Source: Corbicula japonica (taxonomy: Eukaryota; Mollusca; Bivalvia; Venerida; Cyrenidae). From it: a DNA stretch of 64,000 nucleotides. The DNA lies in contig JAZAYU010000005.1 of NCBI GenBank assembly GCA_038501625.1, positions 7,254,001 through 7,318,000 of the forward strand. The letters are read 5' to 3'. Below are positions 1-12,100 of the stretch, in pieces. The notes below the pieces were generated by a model. It was not told the DNA's origin. It made no database searches and saw only the letters and a list, made by a program, of their open reading frames with translations. Position 1 is the stretch's first letter. Each line of letters opens with the position of its first letter. Made by a program: the position numbers and the translations under genes.

Positions 1-527
1 TATTTATCCCAGTAAATTATTTATACAACTTCTGTTTTATTACAGAATTATGAATGTTTGATGAATGATTGTTTTACTAAAACTTTTTTTTGTGGTAGAT
101 GTAAATTATAATGATCAAGGGATGTGACATATCAAACATTACTGCGGTCCGTAAATTCATTAATTACTTGTCTCTGGTACTGGAATGCCTGTTGTAAAAA
201 TGATATTGTCCATTTTCCATGACATTCGAAGCACTGGGCTATTGGCGTGTCATGCAGTCATGGTACTGTTATGTCAATAATTTACAGACATAATAAGCTT
301 TGGAACTTTGTACATTTATGCAAATAAGTGTGAATTTATAGGCCACTTAAGTTGATCTTAGTCAATCAGTCACTCTTAAACTTACAAATTTGCATGACCA
401 ATTTTTACAAAATTTCAATCGGTCTTTTTTGCTGAAAATTAGACAATGTCACACTCGCCGAAAATTTTAGAATTCCCGTTCATATTTGTCTGCGTGATTG
501 CCTGTATAACATAAATGTTCTGACTCT
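1..527. other. No gene seen
   Basis: AT-rich sequence upstream of the first repeat copy. I see no exon-like stretch, no conserved protein reading frame and no clear repeat. It may be flank or a 5' intron of NCOA5. Confidence 0.5.
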
Positions 528-640
528 TTGCTTATAAATTCATTAATTTATTTCTGATCACTAAGCAACCTGTGTACATCCTGATTAGACGACACAGATG
601 TACCAGCTGATCTGGATCTACACTGGTGGCACAAGTTAAA
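528..640. mobile_element. Family A fold-back MITE, right half
   Basis: It holds the right-half signature of family A: AGCAAAC-like start, a decayed CAGATCCTGATCAGAC, then CAGCTGATCTGGATCTACAC. The left half is absent or decayed beyond recognition. Confidence 0.7.
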
Positions 641-781
641 ACGAGTAAATATGACATAAAGGATAATGGCGATTCAGTTTGTATGGATAAACTTCTGCCT
701 TTGCTAAGCAGAGGGAGAAGTTGGCGAATTTTAAAGCCATTCCCTGGGATTGACCATTTACTGCTATGGTAGACTTTTATC

Positions 782-1000
782 ATAAGTTCAAACTGTGTAG
801 ATCCAGATCATCTGGCATATCAGCACCATCAGATTAGGATCTACACTGTTTGCTTTTAGATTCATTAGGGTTTTTTTTAACCATAAGCAAATAGTGTAAA
901 TTACGATCAGTTTCATGTAGAATGAATGTGCCAGCTGATCTTAATCTACACTGGTCACCCATATGATCAAAGGCATTTTCATGGTGTAAAAGGTTAAAAA
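782..1000. mobile_element. Family A fold-back MITE, near full length
   Basis: Both halves are present: GTGTAGATCCAGATCATCTGG on the left, CAGCTGATCTTAATCTACAC on the right, with the central TTTGCTTTT/AAGCAAA stem tips. The right terminus reads GGTGTAAAAGGTTAAA, close to the family end GGAGTAAAGGGTTAA. Confidence 0.8.
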
Positions 1001-1774
1001 TTTATTGTTAAAAAATATAGTATGTAAATCATATAGACATTTTCTTGATGTGCAAAAACTGGAACACATTAGCTGCTGACCAATAAATGCAAGATGTCTT
1101 CTGTGTATTGAGGTAAGAAATTTCTGTCACACCAAATATCTGATATAATATTTAATAGTATTTTTGATATCAAATAATTTAATTGTTTAGCATATTGCTA
1201 AGTAACCCTGCCCACTGAACTTCAGCCCCAGTCATCCCACTAAACTTGAGCCCTAGTCAACAGAAAACTAATTCGTTGTTTCAAGAATTGATTGATAACC
1301 CTTAAGAATCTTGTTCGAAGTCGAATGTATTGCACAAATGGTCACAATTTTAACACAACCAGCGTCAAACATAAACATAGCTTTTGTTTAATTTTGACTT
1401 GCACTGGGGGATTGCAACAGCTTAGGAAAGGCAGGGGTCATTTGACGGGGTCACAATCAGATCATCAGGAGTCATGTTAAATTCTTTAAACCTCTTACAA
1501 AATTGCTTTTAACTTCATTCTAATTTATTTTGAAAAGCCGAACAGATATGCACATTATATTAAAATGCAACAGACACAATATTGATGTAATTTCTTGCAA
1601 ATTCACTTTTCCCTTAGTCTCCTGCATCAAAATGACCGAAAGCACAGAAAAGGTTGGGGTCAAAAGTGGAAAAATCCAAACTTGCTTGCATCAAAATGCA
1701 AGAATCTGCATCTGTTGAAATCCCTGTTGCACACTACAGAAATGTAATATTAAACTGCGGAAATGTGATATTGT
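1001..1774. other. No gene seen
   Basis: AT-rich sequence. Two short open frames of about 62 codons occur on the + strand, but they show no family resemblance, splice context or coding-like composition. Confidence 0.5.
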
Positions 1775-2017
1775 TTAACCCTTAATTTCATATATACACA
1801 TTTTAACACATGTGCACCATTGTAGATCCAGATCAGCAAGCAGATCTGTGCCATCTGATCAGGATCTTCACTGTTTGCTTATTGGTTAGAAAAGACCTAA
1901 TAAAAATCAAAAAGGAAACAGTGCAAATCCTTATCAGACAGCAGAGATGTGCTGACTGATCTGGATCTACACTGTTTGCCCATGCCATGAAGTCATATAT
2001 ACAGAGGAAAGGGTTAA
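1775..2017. mobile_element. Family A fold-back MITE, full length
   Basis: Complete copy. It starts TTAACCCTTAATTTCATA and ends GAGGAAAGGGTTAA, so terminal inverted repeats and TTAA at both ends are visible. Internal halves carry TGTAGATCCAGATCAG and CTGATCTGGATCTACACTG. Confidence 0.85.
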
Positions 2018-3011
2018 TCATTGTGAATCTGTTTTAAAATATGATCATTTGCAACGAAAAGAGAATCTTTCAATTGCAAACAAGGTATAAGATGGTGATT
2101 TATTACAAATAATGAATGACAAAGTGCCATGATTATTTGCATGAGACAATTTTTGCTGATAATAAACAAAAATCTTGTTATTTTGTTTGTTGTTGTTATT
2201 ATGTGAATGAAGTCTTCAGAAATAAAAATACGAAACACAATGTCTCTTTTGTTTTATTTATTGAAAACTGGCCATCTTTGCTGTCTTTCTCTGGTATCAT
2301 TAAATTTGGTTGGGATCAGTTTTTTTTCGCCAGGCATAAATTCGGACAGTTGTATGCAGATCAAAGTGAATTTATGGGCCACTGAGATTAATCATTTTAG
2401 ATATTATTGGTTTGATTTTGTGGGGGTTTTGCTAATGCAAAAATTTTATCCCGGCAAAATATAATGATACCATAGTGTTGAGCTTTGTCCAGTAAATTTA
2501 AATGTGTCAGATAGTTAAATTACAGAAATATGGTTGAATTGTTATTGATGTATCTATAGATTTGTATAAGATACATTTTAGCTGGTAATCCACCAATGTT
2601 TAGCATTTGATAATGATGCAAAAATGAAGAAAACTGTGTTTTGGACATCCTCCATAATTATATATCTTCAGAATTCTATCGCCAATCATAGCAAAATTGC
2701 TGTGTGCATTACTACTTAAATCACACTTAGGTTTTCTTTTTTTTCTTCTAATAAAGGAATCCCAAGGTAAGCCTATAACAGAGTTGCGCACATGTCCCTG
2801 ATGTTTTTTTACCATATGTATGCATTATAGAAACTTACAACTGTACAGCTTTTGAAGGCATATAAACTATCAATTTAGAAAGGTCCACCTGGATCTGTAT
2901 CCATTTTGCAACAGTGGTGTGTCTGTAAGATGCTTTGTATGGTAATTTTAAACTAAGGAAGCTATTCTGTTATATCCCATTTAATGGTAGAAACTTATTG
3001 ATGTTGTTTGC
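2018..3011. other. NCOA5 upstream flank or 5' intron
   Basis: No gene recognised. Because the first coding exon is preceded by a good splice acceptor, this stretch is more likely the end of an intron in the 5' UTR than promoter, but the upstream exon was not located. Confidence 0.4.
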
Positions 3012-3034
3012 AGATGTGAAGATGGCCGCAGAAG
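3012..3034 (+). promoter_or_regulatory. Splice acceptor, ATG-stop mini-uORF and YY1-like motif at NCOA5 start
   Basis: After the AG at 3012-3013 the exon opens with ATGTGA (3014-3019), a start codon followed at once by a stop, two bases before the coding ATG at 3022. The start itself lies in GAAGATGGCCGC, which resembles a YY1 site (AAGATGGCGGC core). If the acceptor is used, every such transcript carries the start-stop element. The sequence is seen; the regulatory role is inferred. Confidence 0.45.
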
Positions 3035-3131
3035 GAAGAAGAGGTGCGGCTCCTGCTGGGAGGGCTTCAGACAGAGGTGCTGGGCGTGGTGGGGCAGGGT
3101 CAGCAAGCAGAGAATTTGACAGAGACCCAGG
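3022..3131 (+). CDS. NCOA5: NCOA5 coding exon 1
   Basis: Encodes MAAEGRRGAAPAGRASDRG and on to REFDRDPG. It is low-complexity, Gly/Ala/Arg-rich. Donor GTGAGA at 3132; ends in phase 2, completed by the G at 3570. Confidence 0.85.
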
Positions 3132-6100
3132 GTGAGAGTCTTTTAACAATTATCTTTGCATTTATAGTTGGATTTTTAAATTAAAACCTGCAAAATTCTG
3201 TCTGAGTAATTTAGTTGTGTCCAGTTTCGGACATTATTATCAAGAGCCTAACATTATAAATATATGAGCCCAAGGTTATATTATAAAACAGAATTTGAAA
3301 GGTCATTCTATCTGTTTTCTGAATTCCTGGTGTTCAATTACATTATCAATTAACTACTGTAAATGGATTTAAATATTTCCAAAACTGGCTACAACTGCTT
3401 AACTAAAACATTAACTAGCTGACATTTAATCATGGTGAATGAGGATACTTTCTCCTTGTATATTTAAAATTTATATTGTAAACACTACGTAAAAAAAGAC
3501 CAGGTGTGGTATTTTCAGGTAATCATAATCATGTATACGTAGTCATTCCTGATTGTCTTGTTGTCGCAGGTTCCCAGAAAGAACGCCCCCTGTTCGTGAC
3601 AGATCTCCTGTAAGAGCAGACCCATATGAAGATAGATACAGAGATCCCTATGCCCGCAGGGAACCTCCACCACTAAGGTAAAGGAACAGAATAGCCCCTA
3701 TTGATCGGATAGGCTGTAAGTTTAACATGCATTTGAGGTCTTCCAATTTAAAGGTGTCTTTCTGTTGGAAAAATGCTGTGTATTAGCCTTATACATTATT
3801 TTGCAGTTCTCCATTAATAAGGTTTGATGAATACATTTTACAAGGAATTCAACTCCAGCAGAATAAAAATTAACAAACCAACATGAAATAAAGAAGTTGC
3901 ACAGTAGAAGGTTTCCTGTTTGTAAGAAAAAATGCAAAAATTACCGATTTGTTTTTTACATTGAATGTTACCATATTCAATATTGTGAATACATCATTAA
4001 TTGTGGGGCACTTTTTTGATGATTTCTTCGGGAGATCAACTCTAAAGAAAAATATATCATGGTGAATAACTTTAGTTACAGAAATTGAAAATTATCAACA
4101 TGAAATTGCGTTTATATAGAAAACAATTTTCAATAACATAGATATCAAATATAAATACATTCACTGTAGTCTGGTTTAAAATTACCGGTGAATTTGTCCC
4201 CATATGTACATGTGCTTAAAAATAATTACTAAGTGTTTTCCTACACCTCAACATGGGACAGTCATGGGGAAAAAGTGTATGCGGACAGTTGGTGTCTGTT
4301 TTAAGATGATGTAATCAAGTTGAACAGATGTGATTGCTTATTCAAGTGAAACACTGCTCTAAAGACCACCTCAGGGACTGGACAAAAGTGGTCTGAATTA
4401 TGCAGTGGTCTTTATTTTGGGGAGGAAATCATTCAAAGGAAACAGGAAATTGAAATTGTGGTCTTATTAACAAGGTGGCCTTTTTGAGGTGTTTTACTGT
4501 ATGCATTTCTCAGTAAAGTTAACATCTATTATAAAGTAAAAATGTGTTACAAAATCACACAGTCAGAAAATTGTCCATTCTTTCCCAATAACTGTGTTAA
4601 CAACTGTAATGTCAAAAAAATCTCAGTGAAGACACATTTTCTAGTGACATGCCGAGCATTACCATTTCCTCCATATATATGCCTCTATGGCATCTGATCA
4701 GGATCTACACTGTTAGCTTTGTGATTTATAAGGTTGTTGTTGACCAAATAACGAACAGTGCAGTCAGGCAGCATGAATGCTGCAGGTTTTCTAGTCTAGG
4801 GATGAACTGGTCGCACATGCATTTAAACACATATAATATGTAGTAAAGGGTTAATTAGTAGGTTGAAGGCATGTGTCTCTTTGAATCAACTGATCTATGT
4901 ACTGGTAGGTCATTATGTGTTAGGTGTACATGCCTTTGCTTTTGCTAAATTTTAGGGAGAGTGGAGAAAGGTCTGGTCCTCCTCCGCCTCCGCTAAGGTA
5001 GGATTTTTCTTCCATGTATCTGCTCTGTAGTATCTATATTTATTGTTGCCTGAAAATGTCTGAAAAGTTTACAGTAATCTTAATCATTTAGGGTTTTTTC
5101 ACATTGTTATTAAGTTTATTCCTTTTATAAACTTTTATTCTTAGGTTCTGCTTTTAATCATTTTGGCGACCTGTGTTGATCTTAGATAAGCCTGCACATT
5201 TGCCAACATCAAAGCTGGGAAAACAATTTAACATTTGCTTTTAAATAATTGTACAATTTTTATGCATATTATGTATTGTCTTCATTAACTGTGCATTCAT
5301 GAAAACAACCCAAAGTGCATTTACAGCATGGAAACATAGAAAAGTCAAGACTACATTGCTTTCAGTGTTGTGTTCATACTGGCTTTGTTTAGCTGTTGTA
5401 TCTATAACTTTTTAATGGTCATTGTCTTCAACTAGTGGACATTATTTGACACATTCTTATGAATTCAAAGTAGTTATGAGTCTTTTTATTGCCTGATTGT
5501 ATGGGTGTTGTTGCATTGAATGATACCCGTATATCATCAATTTAATACCAAATCTCAATATTTCACCAAATTTACATGCAACAACAACAAAATAGACATA
5601 AAAAAGGTGCTATTTTTATATAAGCTGTTTATAGAGAAAGCGTACTGTAGGATATAAAAAAGTGAATATACATAAGTTTACCGTCTTGAAGTGTACCACT
5701 GTGTTGCCTCAATGCCGCTTCTTCATGATACAGCCCATGTTCATTTCTGATTATTTGAAATTCTATGTTTAAACTTTAGCAGATGTAGTTGAACCGTTGA
5801 AAAATTAGTCTCTGATATTAGATATAATTATGGCATTGTATAGTCAATAATTATGCGTTTGTTATATTGATACAGAAACATGAATCCGTTACCCTGATTG
5901 CATGGTGTTTGCAGAAATGAGCCCAAGATCATTAAACTGAGATTGGAGACCAGTCTCAAATCTCAAGCATCTGATTGGCTAAAATGGTCTCCAGTGTTAG
6001 TTTAATGATCATGGGCCCTTATTTTTGGTAGAATTATTAAATCTTTACTCCAGGGGTGTGCCTTTTATCACATAGCTGAGATCCAACTCAGTCAGCATGA

Positions 6101-9100
6101 CAACAAATGCAGTTCTTTTAAATTTTGCAGAGATGACCCATATTATCCTGACCCCTACAGAAGAGCTCCACCACTTCCTGATGACCCCTACAGAGACCCC
6201 TACAGAGATGATCCTTATAGGTATACTTCTTTTAATTGTTGAACACTTTATTAACCTTCCATGTGATATGGCTGTTATCGTATATCCATCAGCAAATAGT
6301 GTAGATCCACATCAGCCGGCACAGTGTGACAGCCATCTATGCCAGCTGATCTGGATCTACACTGGTTGCATGTATGGAATAGAGTTAACCTGCTGAATTG
6401 GTTTAATTTGCTCACAAGTCAATTAAAGTCAGTGCAGCGTATGTTGACGAGGGTTATTTACAAAAATGAACCCTTTCCTCCATATATAGGGATTTTTACA
6501 CATGTGCGACCAGTGTAGATTCAGATCAGCTTGCACAGCCATTATAAATCAAAAGTGTACAGTGTGATGTGCCAGCTGATGTGTTCACCTATCCCATAAA
6601 GGTTATATATGGATGAAAGGGTTAAATATATCACTTGAATAGCTAAACCATTGGCAAAATGTGAAAGACATAAACATTTTTAAATACTAGCAATTCATAT
6701 TTTACTTTTTTGTGGGTTTTTATTTTCCTGGATTTCGTAAGTCAATTAATATATAAAAATTTTAATGTTTTGTTTTTCTAGACGTGACCCCTACAGACGG
6801 GACCCATATGATGATCCTTACAGGGACCCTTACTACAGAGACCCTTATTTACCACCTCCTCCACCAAAGAAACCCTTACCAGCTGACGTCCAGATCATCT
6901 GTATGAATAAACAGCTCATGTGAGTACTGGTAGTTGTTTTCTGAATTTTGAAAATAGGATTTATGAAGTTGTTGAATACCTTACATTGATTTGTCACTTT
7001 TGAAGAAAGAAGGTGATATTTTACTAGCACATTTTCAGTGTGTCCATGTGTTATGCAAACTAAATGTTGATTATACATTTGCCATTTCTTAATATTTCGT
7101 TATCAGCTATTTTAATTAAATTTATAACATCAGAATCTTGATATAGCCAAAATTTATAAGTTAAGGTAAGTTTTGACCTTTTACTTTGATTTCTATCATT
7201 TCGACAAAGTATATGCAATGCAAGTTTGTATTGAAAATTGGATGAATTTAATTTAAATTTAAAAGAAATTTAAATAACTGAGTTGTGGTTTTTGTTATTT
7301 ACCCAACCCTCATAAAGAGGCAGGCCTGGGTATTTTTCATTGCATATTTCATGGATGTCTTACTAATTTTTAGCAAAACTGTTGCCATTTCATTTGTTGT
7401 GAGCCATTTGGATATGGCTTATGTCCTTTAAAATACATGAAAATTCATATCAGCCTGTACATCCGTGCAGTCTGATCTCAGGGTTGGGCAGTAAATACCA
7501 CCACTGGTATTTACCAGTGGTATTTGCCGTCCTGGAAAATACTCCCCAAAGTGGCAAATACTGGAAAATACTTGCAAATACTACTCAGATGAGTTTTCTT
7601 GCCTTAAAATACTGCAGAAATCTTAACTTAGTTGACTGTTATTAATGTATAATCATAATAATAATTAAATTGCTCAGATATTTTAATTAAATTTCAAATC
7701 AGGTGATGACTTTAAGCACTTACAGTAAAAATAAATCTTAAAGAACTCTCTATTTTTACTTAGAACATAAAAATACAGCAGGTGAGAAATTAATGCTGAT
7801 CCACCTGTTCACATGGCTGTGACACTTTACAAGCAAAGCCATAAGGTCTAGACTATTAAAACAACATGTTTCATACATGGAGCTATAATAGCCAGGGGCA
7901 ACAAAGGCAACAGTAGAGTGTCATAAATAACCTATAGGATTCTTCTAGGTGCAAGTAAATGGTTGTGTATTGGTATAACTGCAGAAAGCTGCCAAACTGG
8001 TGTTCTGTTACAGATATCTTAGGCAAGTTAGGGGGAAAGAAGAGATTGACTGGTAGACAGAGGCATCTTTGGATCTAACCTTATTTGTTATTGTATTCAT
8101 GTTTATTTATTTAAGTTGTGTACATTACTTGTTTATAATTAAAATTAACCCTCTTAAATGCTGAATCCATTATTGTTAATAATTGAGTTTTGAAGTTGTC
8201 CAAATGCTGACTATAAGGAATACATTGTATTGCAGAAATTCCATGGGTGGTCAATTTAAATGACCACTTTTTCAGTACTTAAATATTTATTTATTATAGA
8301 TAACTGATAAAAGTGTTAAACTTAATTATAATTATAATGGCAGTTGATGTGTAAACTTAAAATTATATATATGATTCTGATAATAGGTATATTTGTATAA
8401 ATTCATGACTGGTCAATTCAATCGACCAGTATTTGCCAGTAATTGCCAGTATTTGCCGGTAAATGCCGGTAAATACCGCTGGCATGGAAAATACTCATAT
8501 TTGCTGGCATTTTGCCAACCCTGTCTGATCTGGATCTACACTGTTTGCTTCTTTGTGAGAAATGATCTTATTATATAAAAGCAAACAATGTAGATCCTGA
8601 CCAGACGGCACAGAAGTGCAGGCAGATCTGGATTTACACTGGTCACACCTTGGATATAAACAGCATCCATGTAGTAAATGGTTAAAGCTGCTAATTCACA
8701 ATTCCAGGTTGAATACTCCAGTGTATCTGGTTTGGTTTATATTCTTTGTACTACAATATAATGCCTATAAATGACTGAACAGGAGACAGTTATGTCGAAA
8801 ATTTGTACTATTCAGTTCATTGTAGGATCTGTTGGCTTTAAATATATACACTCATGTTGACTGTATGAATATCACATCATATAAACTTTATTTACTTGTC
8901 TATAACTGGTTATATTATAAATTTTAATATTTGGATTTTTGAAAACAATGTATTTTATACCTGACCAGGCACCTTTAAATAATATACCCTTTACTTCAGG
9001 CAATACGCAGAGTCAATAGAAGCACGGTTAAGAAATCACGCTCTTATTGTTGACATCATCATCATCCCGGAGGATGTTCAGGTTCCCACCATGGTGGAAG

Positions 9101-12100
9101 AGGCTTCGAGAATGAAGTTCCTGTTCGCAATCATCATCAACAGTCAAAACGAGTCACACAAATCTCTCACGCTTAATATTCTACATGGCACTCCACAAGG
9201 TAGGCCCATTTTGTTCCAGGGTGGATTTTGATGTTGTTGTTGTTTTTTTTAATATTTTGACGTCATTAAAGCAGCTGTCTCTTCCATCCCTTTGTTGAGT
9301 TTTGTTTGTTTCTGTTACAATGTTTAAGTGGTAATTACTTGTGCCATTAAATCCACAATGGTATCCATTTTCACATTTACACACAAATTTATGCAAAAAA
9401 GAATCATTCGTTTTGGTGACCAGTAGTGCTATAAATACCTCCACTTGAATTATACAAATGATGAACAGATTTGTTTAAAACTTAGGTAGACTTGTTTTCA
9501 TCATCATAATCATCATCATCATTATCATCATCATCATCATCTTCTTCTTCTTCTTCTTCTTCTACAAAATAGAAAAACCATTATCAACATGGTTAATATT
9601 CAAAATCATCATCATCATAATCATCATCAATAACATCAGCATTGTTCATCTTTTCATCCAACAGTCAATGTTTTCAAATGATAAATACATGTTTTCATGT
9701 ACCCGGAACATGTATATCATTAATTTTTAACCTGTAACCACAATTAGCCATGCTCAAGACACCTTGGTGTTTAGAATCTGTTAAGAGATGAGTTTGAGTT
9801 GCATGCGAGCATCTCAGAATTTTTTGCCTTCATTGACTTTCAAGAGACAGCTGCTTTCATATTGGGGTCACCTTCATAAAAATGTATGCTAAAATAGATT
9901 TCAGCATGAAAAAATACATTTGTCCTAATTTACTTCGTATGTGACTAAATAGTAATAAAGTTGGTTAAAAGGAAATAATGGGATGTTATTTTATCATAAT
10001 AAAACGAGTACATAGAATACTCAGTACATGTACAATCATTTAACAAGAACTTAATGCAAAAATATCATTTTCTTGAATTAAGATATGCAAGTGTTAGTCA
10101 AAGAATTTTTGTATTGAATATCAACTATAAAATATCACTTTTTTTAATGGCTTTGCTGTATGCCATTAAAATCAGTAACATATTAACAGTAAAAGACGAC
10201 AGTCATTTGTTTATGAAACCATCTACATATGTTCTAAACAAATCATGGCAAAACAGACTTTAAATAAAGTAAAATGTCAATGTGGAATTTGGTTTTTCAT
10301 GTTACAGTTTTTTTATCCATGCGTGTATTTTCTCATTTAAATACTGCAAGAATAACAGTTTGTTGGTCCAATTAAAATAAAATGTAAATATAGTCCAATT
10401 TTGTTGTAGACTTATATTTCGCTTTAAACAGTGAAAGTATTTATTTCACGTAGACCTAACTTAAATAAACATCGGATAATTCTCGAAAAACTTGTATGCG
10501 CTGCGTCTATTTTATTTTATTTGGACGTGCTGTTTTTATAACTATTCGCTTTTTTACTTTGCGTAGTATTGTGAATAAAATCACATTTACAACCAAGAAG
10601 ACATTTACATACTTGTGATGGAAACATAATTTTTTATTGTTGTTTTTTTTTCTTGAGATTTACAATTTACTTGTATGTTGATTCGTGGAAATCCAGTATG
10701 AATAATCATACAGATATTCGGAGCGTGTTTGTTAGTAACGTTTTACCGTTTTGAAAAGATTTTAGCGCGCACATTTTCGTCATTCGTTTTACATCTTATA
10801 ATTTAAGATTAGACATGACTTAACACATTTCAAACTTGAAATATTTACTGATGCAGTTGCATCATATCATAATATAGCTAAATATAGGGTACTGGGATAT
10901 TGAAAGAGAAAAGAATAGAAGTATTAAATAATGAAAAGTTTATTAATCCAACAATTTCTGCAGTGTGTTTTCTGCAGGTAAATAAACATTTTCAACCCTG
11001 CATTTCTTGTATGTGGTATGAAAAGTACCATGGTTTAACCCAATATTACATGTTACTATATTGTTCTTTTATGACACTTTTACTGAAAAAAAAATGGTGG
11101 TTTAATTTTAAACCCTGCGCTTATTTTAAAATAATAAAGTACCTCAGTTTAACTCAATATTATATGTTCATCTTGATATATTGTTTTGTTATTGAACCGT
11201 TGCTGCCGAAAAAAAATTTCTTTTCATTTTCAACCGCGCTTTTTTTTAAAACGATAACAAAGTACCGAGGTTTAACCCAATATTATATGTTGCTATATTG
11301 ATCTTATATTCAATCGTTACTACCGGAAAATGTTTTTTCATTTTCAACCGCGCATTTCTTTTGAACAATAACTAAGTAACATGGTACCCAATATTATATT
11401 GATCTGTTATTGACCGGGTGTTGCCGGAAAACATTCTTTTAAGTCGGTTTTTGTGTTTGATCACTTGAAATCAGGTATGCATGATGACATACTTGATAAT
11501 AATAACCCTTTATATGCTCTTTATGGATTATGTTATTACACATTATCTATGCGGATGTATAAAATTCTAGTAACTAGCGGAAATAAATGCGATTTTCGGA
11601 TTACGGTTTCGATGTTTTGTGGATTTTTTCTTTTCGCAGATGTGTATAGAAAATACTTATGTTTATTTATCACAAACATAAATTAAAAGATTTATCTACG
11701 TGCAAGCCATAAACTTGGCATGTGGTTTTATCTCTGTGGATAGCTTGATAATTCATTATAAATGGTGAAGTTTTCTTTGTTTAAAAATCATTTGGCCAAT
11801 ATGTTGTTATGGAAAAACTAAAGTTCAAAGCATGTTGAAATGGTTTACAACAAAATGTAATGTTTGTGCTGTTTGAAATTCATATTGCAAGCAATAAAAT
11901 AAAGTTCAATAAAATAACATTATTCAATTAAAACTCATTATACTTTTAAAATGTACATCTCGGATAACTTTATAAATGATGTTCTTACATTCTGCTCTTA
12001 TGGCAACAGGCTAAAATTGTTTCTATAAATATTTACATGTTATGATAATGATAGTGGACGGAAATTTTATTTCTGGATCACTCAAACAATGAAAATATAG

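Noticed and set aside
10900..11301. 133-codon plus frame
   Set aside because: It coincides with a four-unit 115-bp tandem repeat; the protein text repeats with it (SLTQYYM-type blocks) and there is no known domain.
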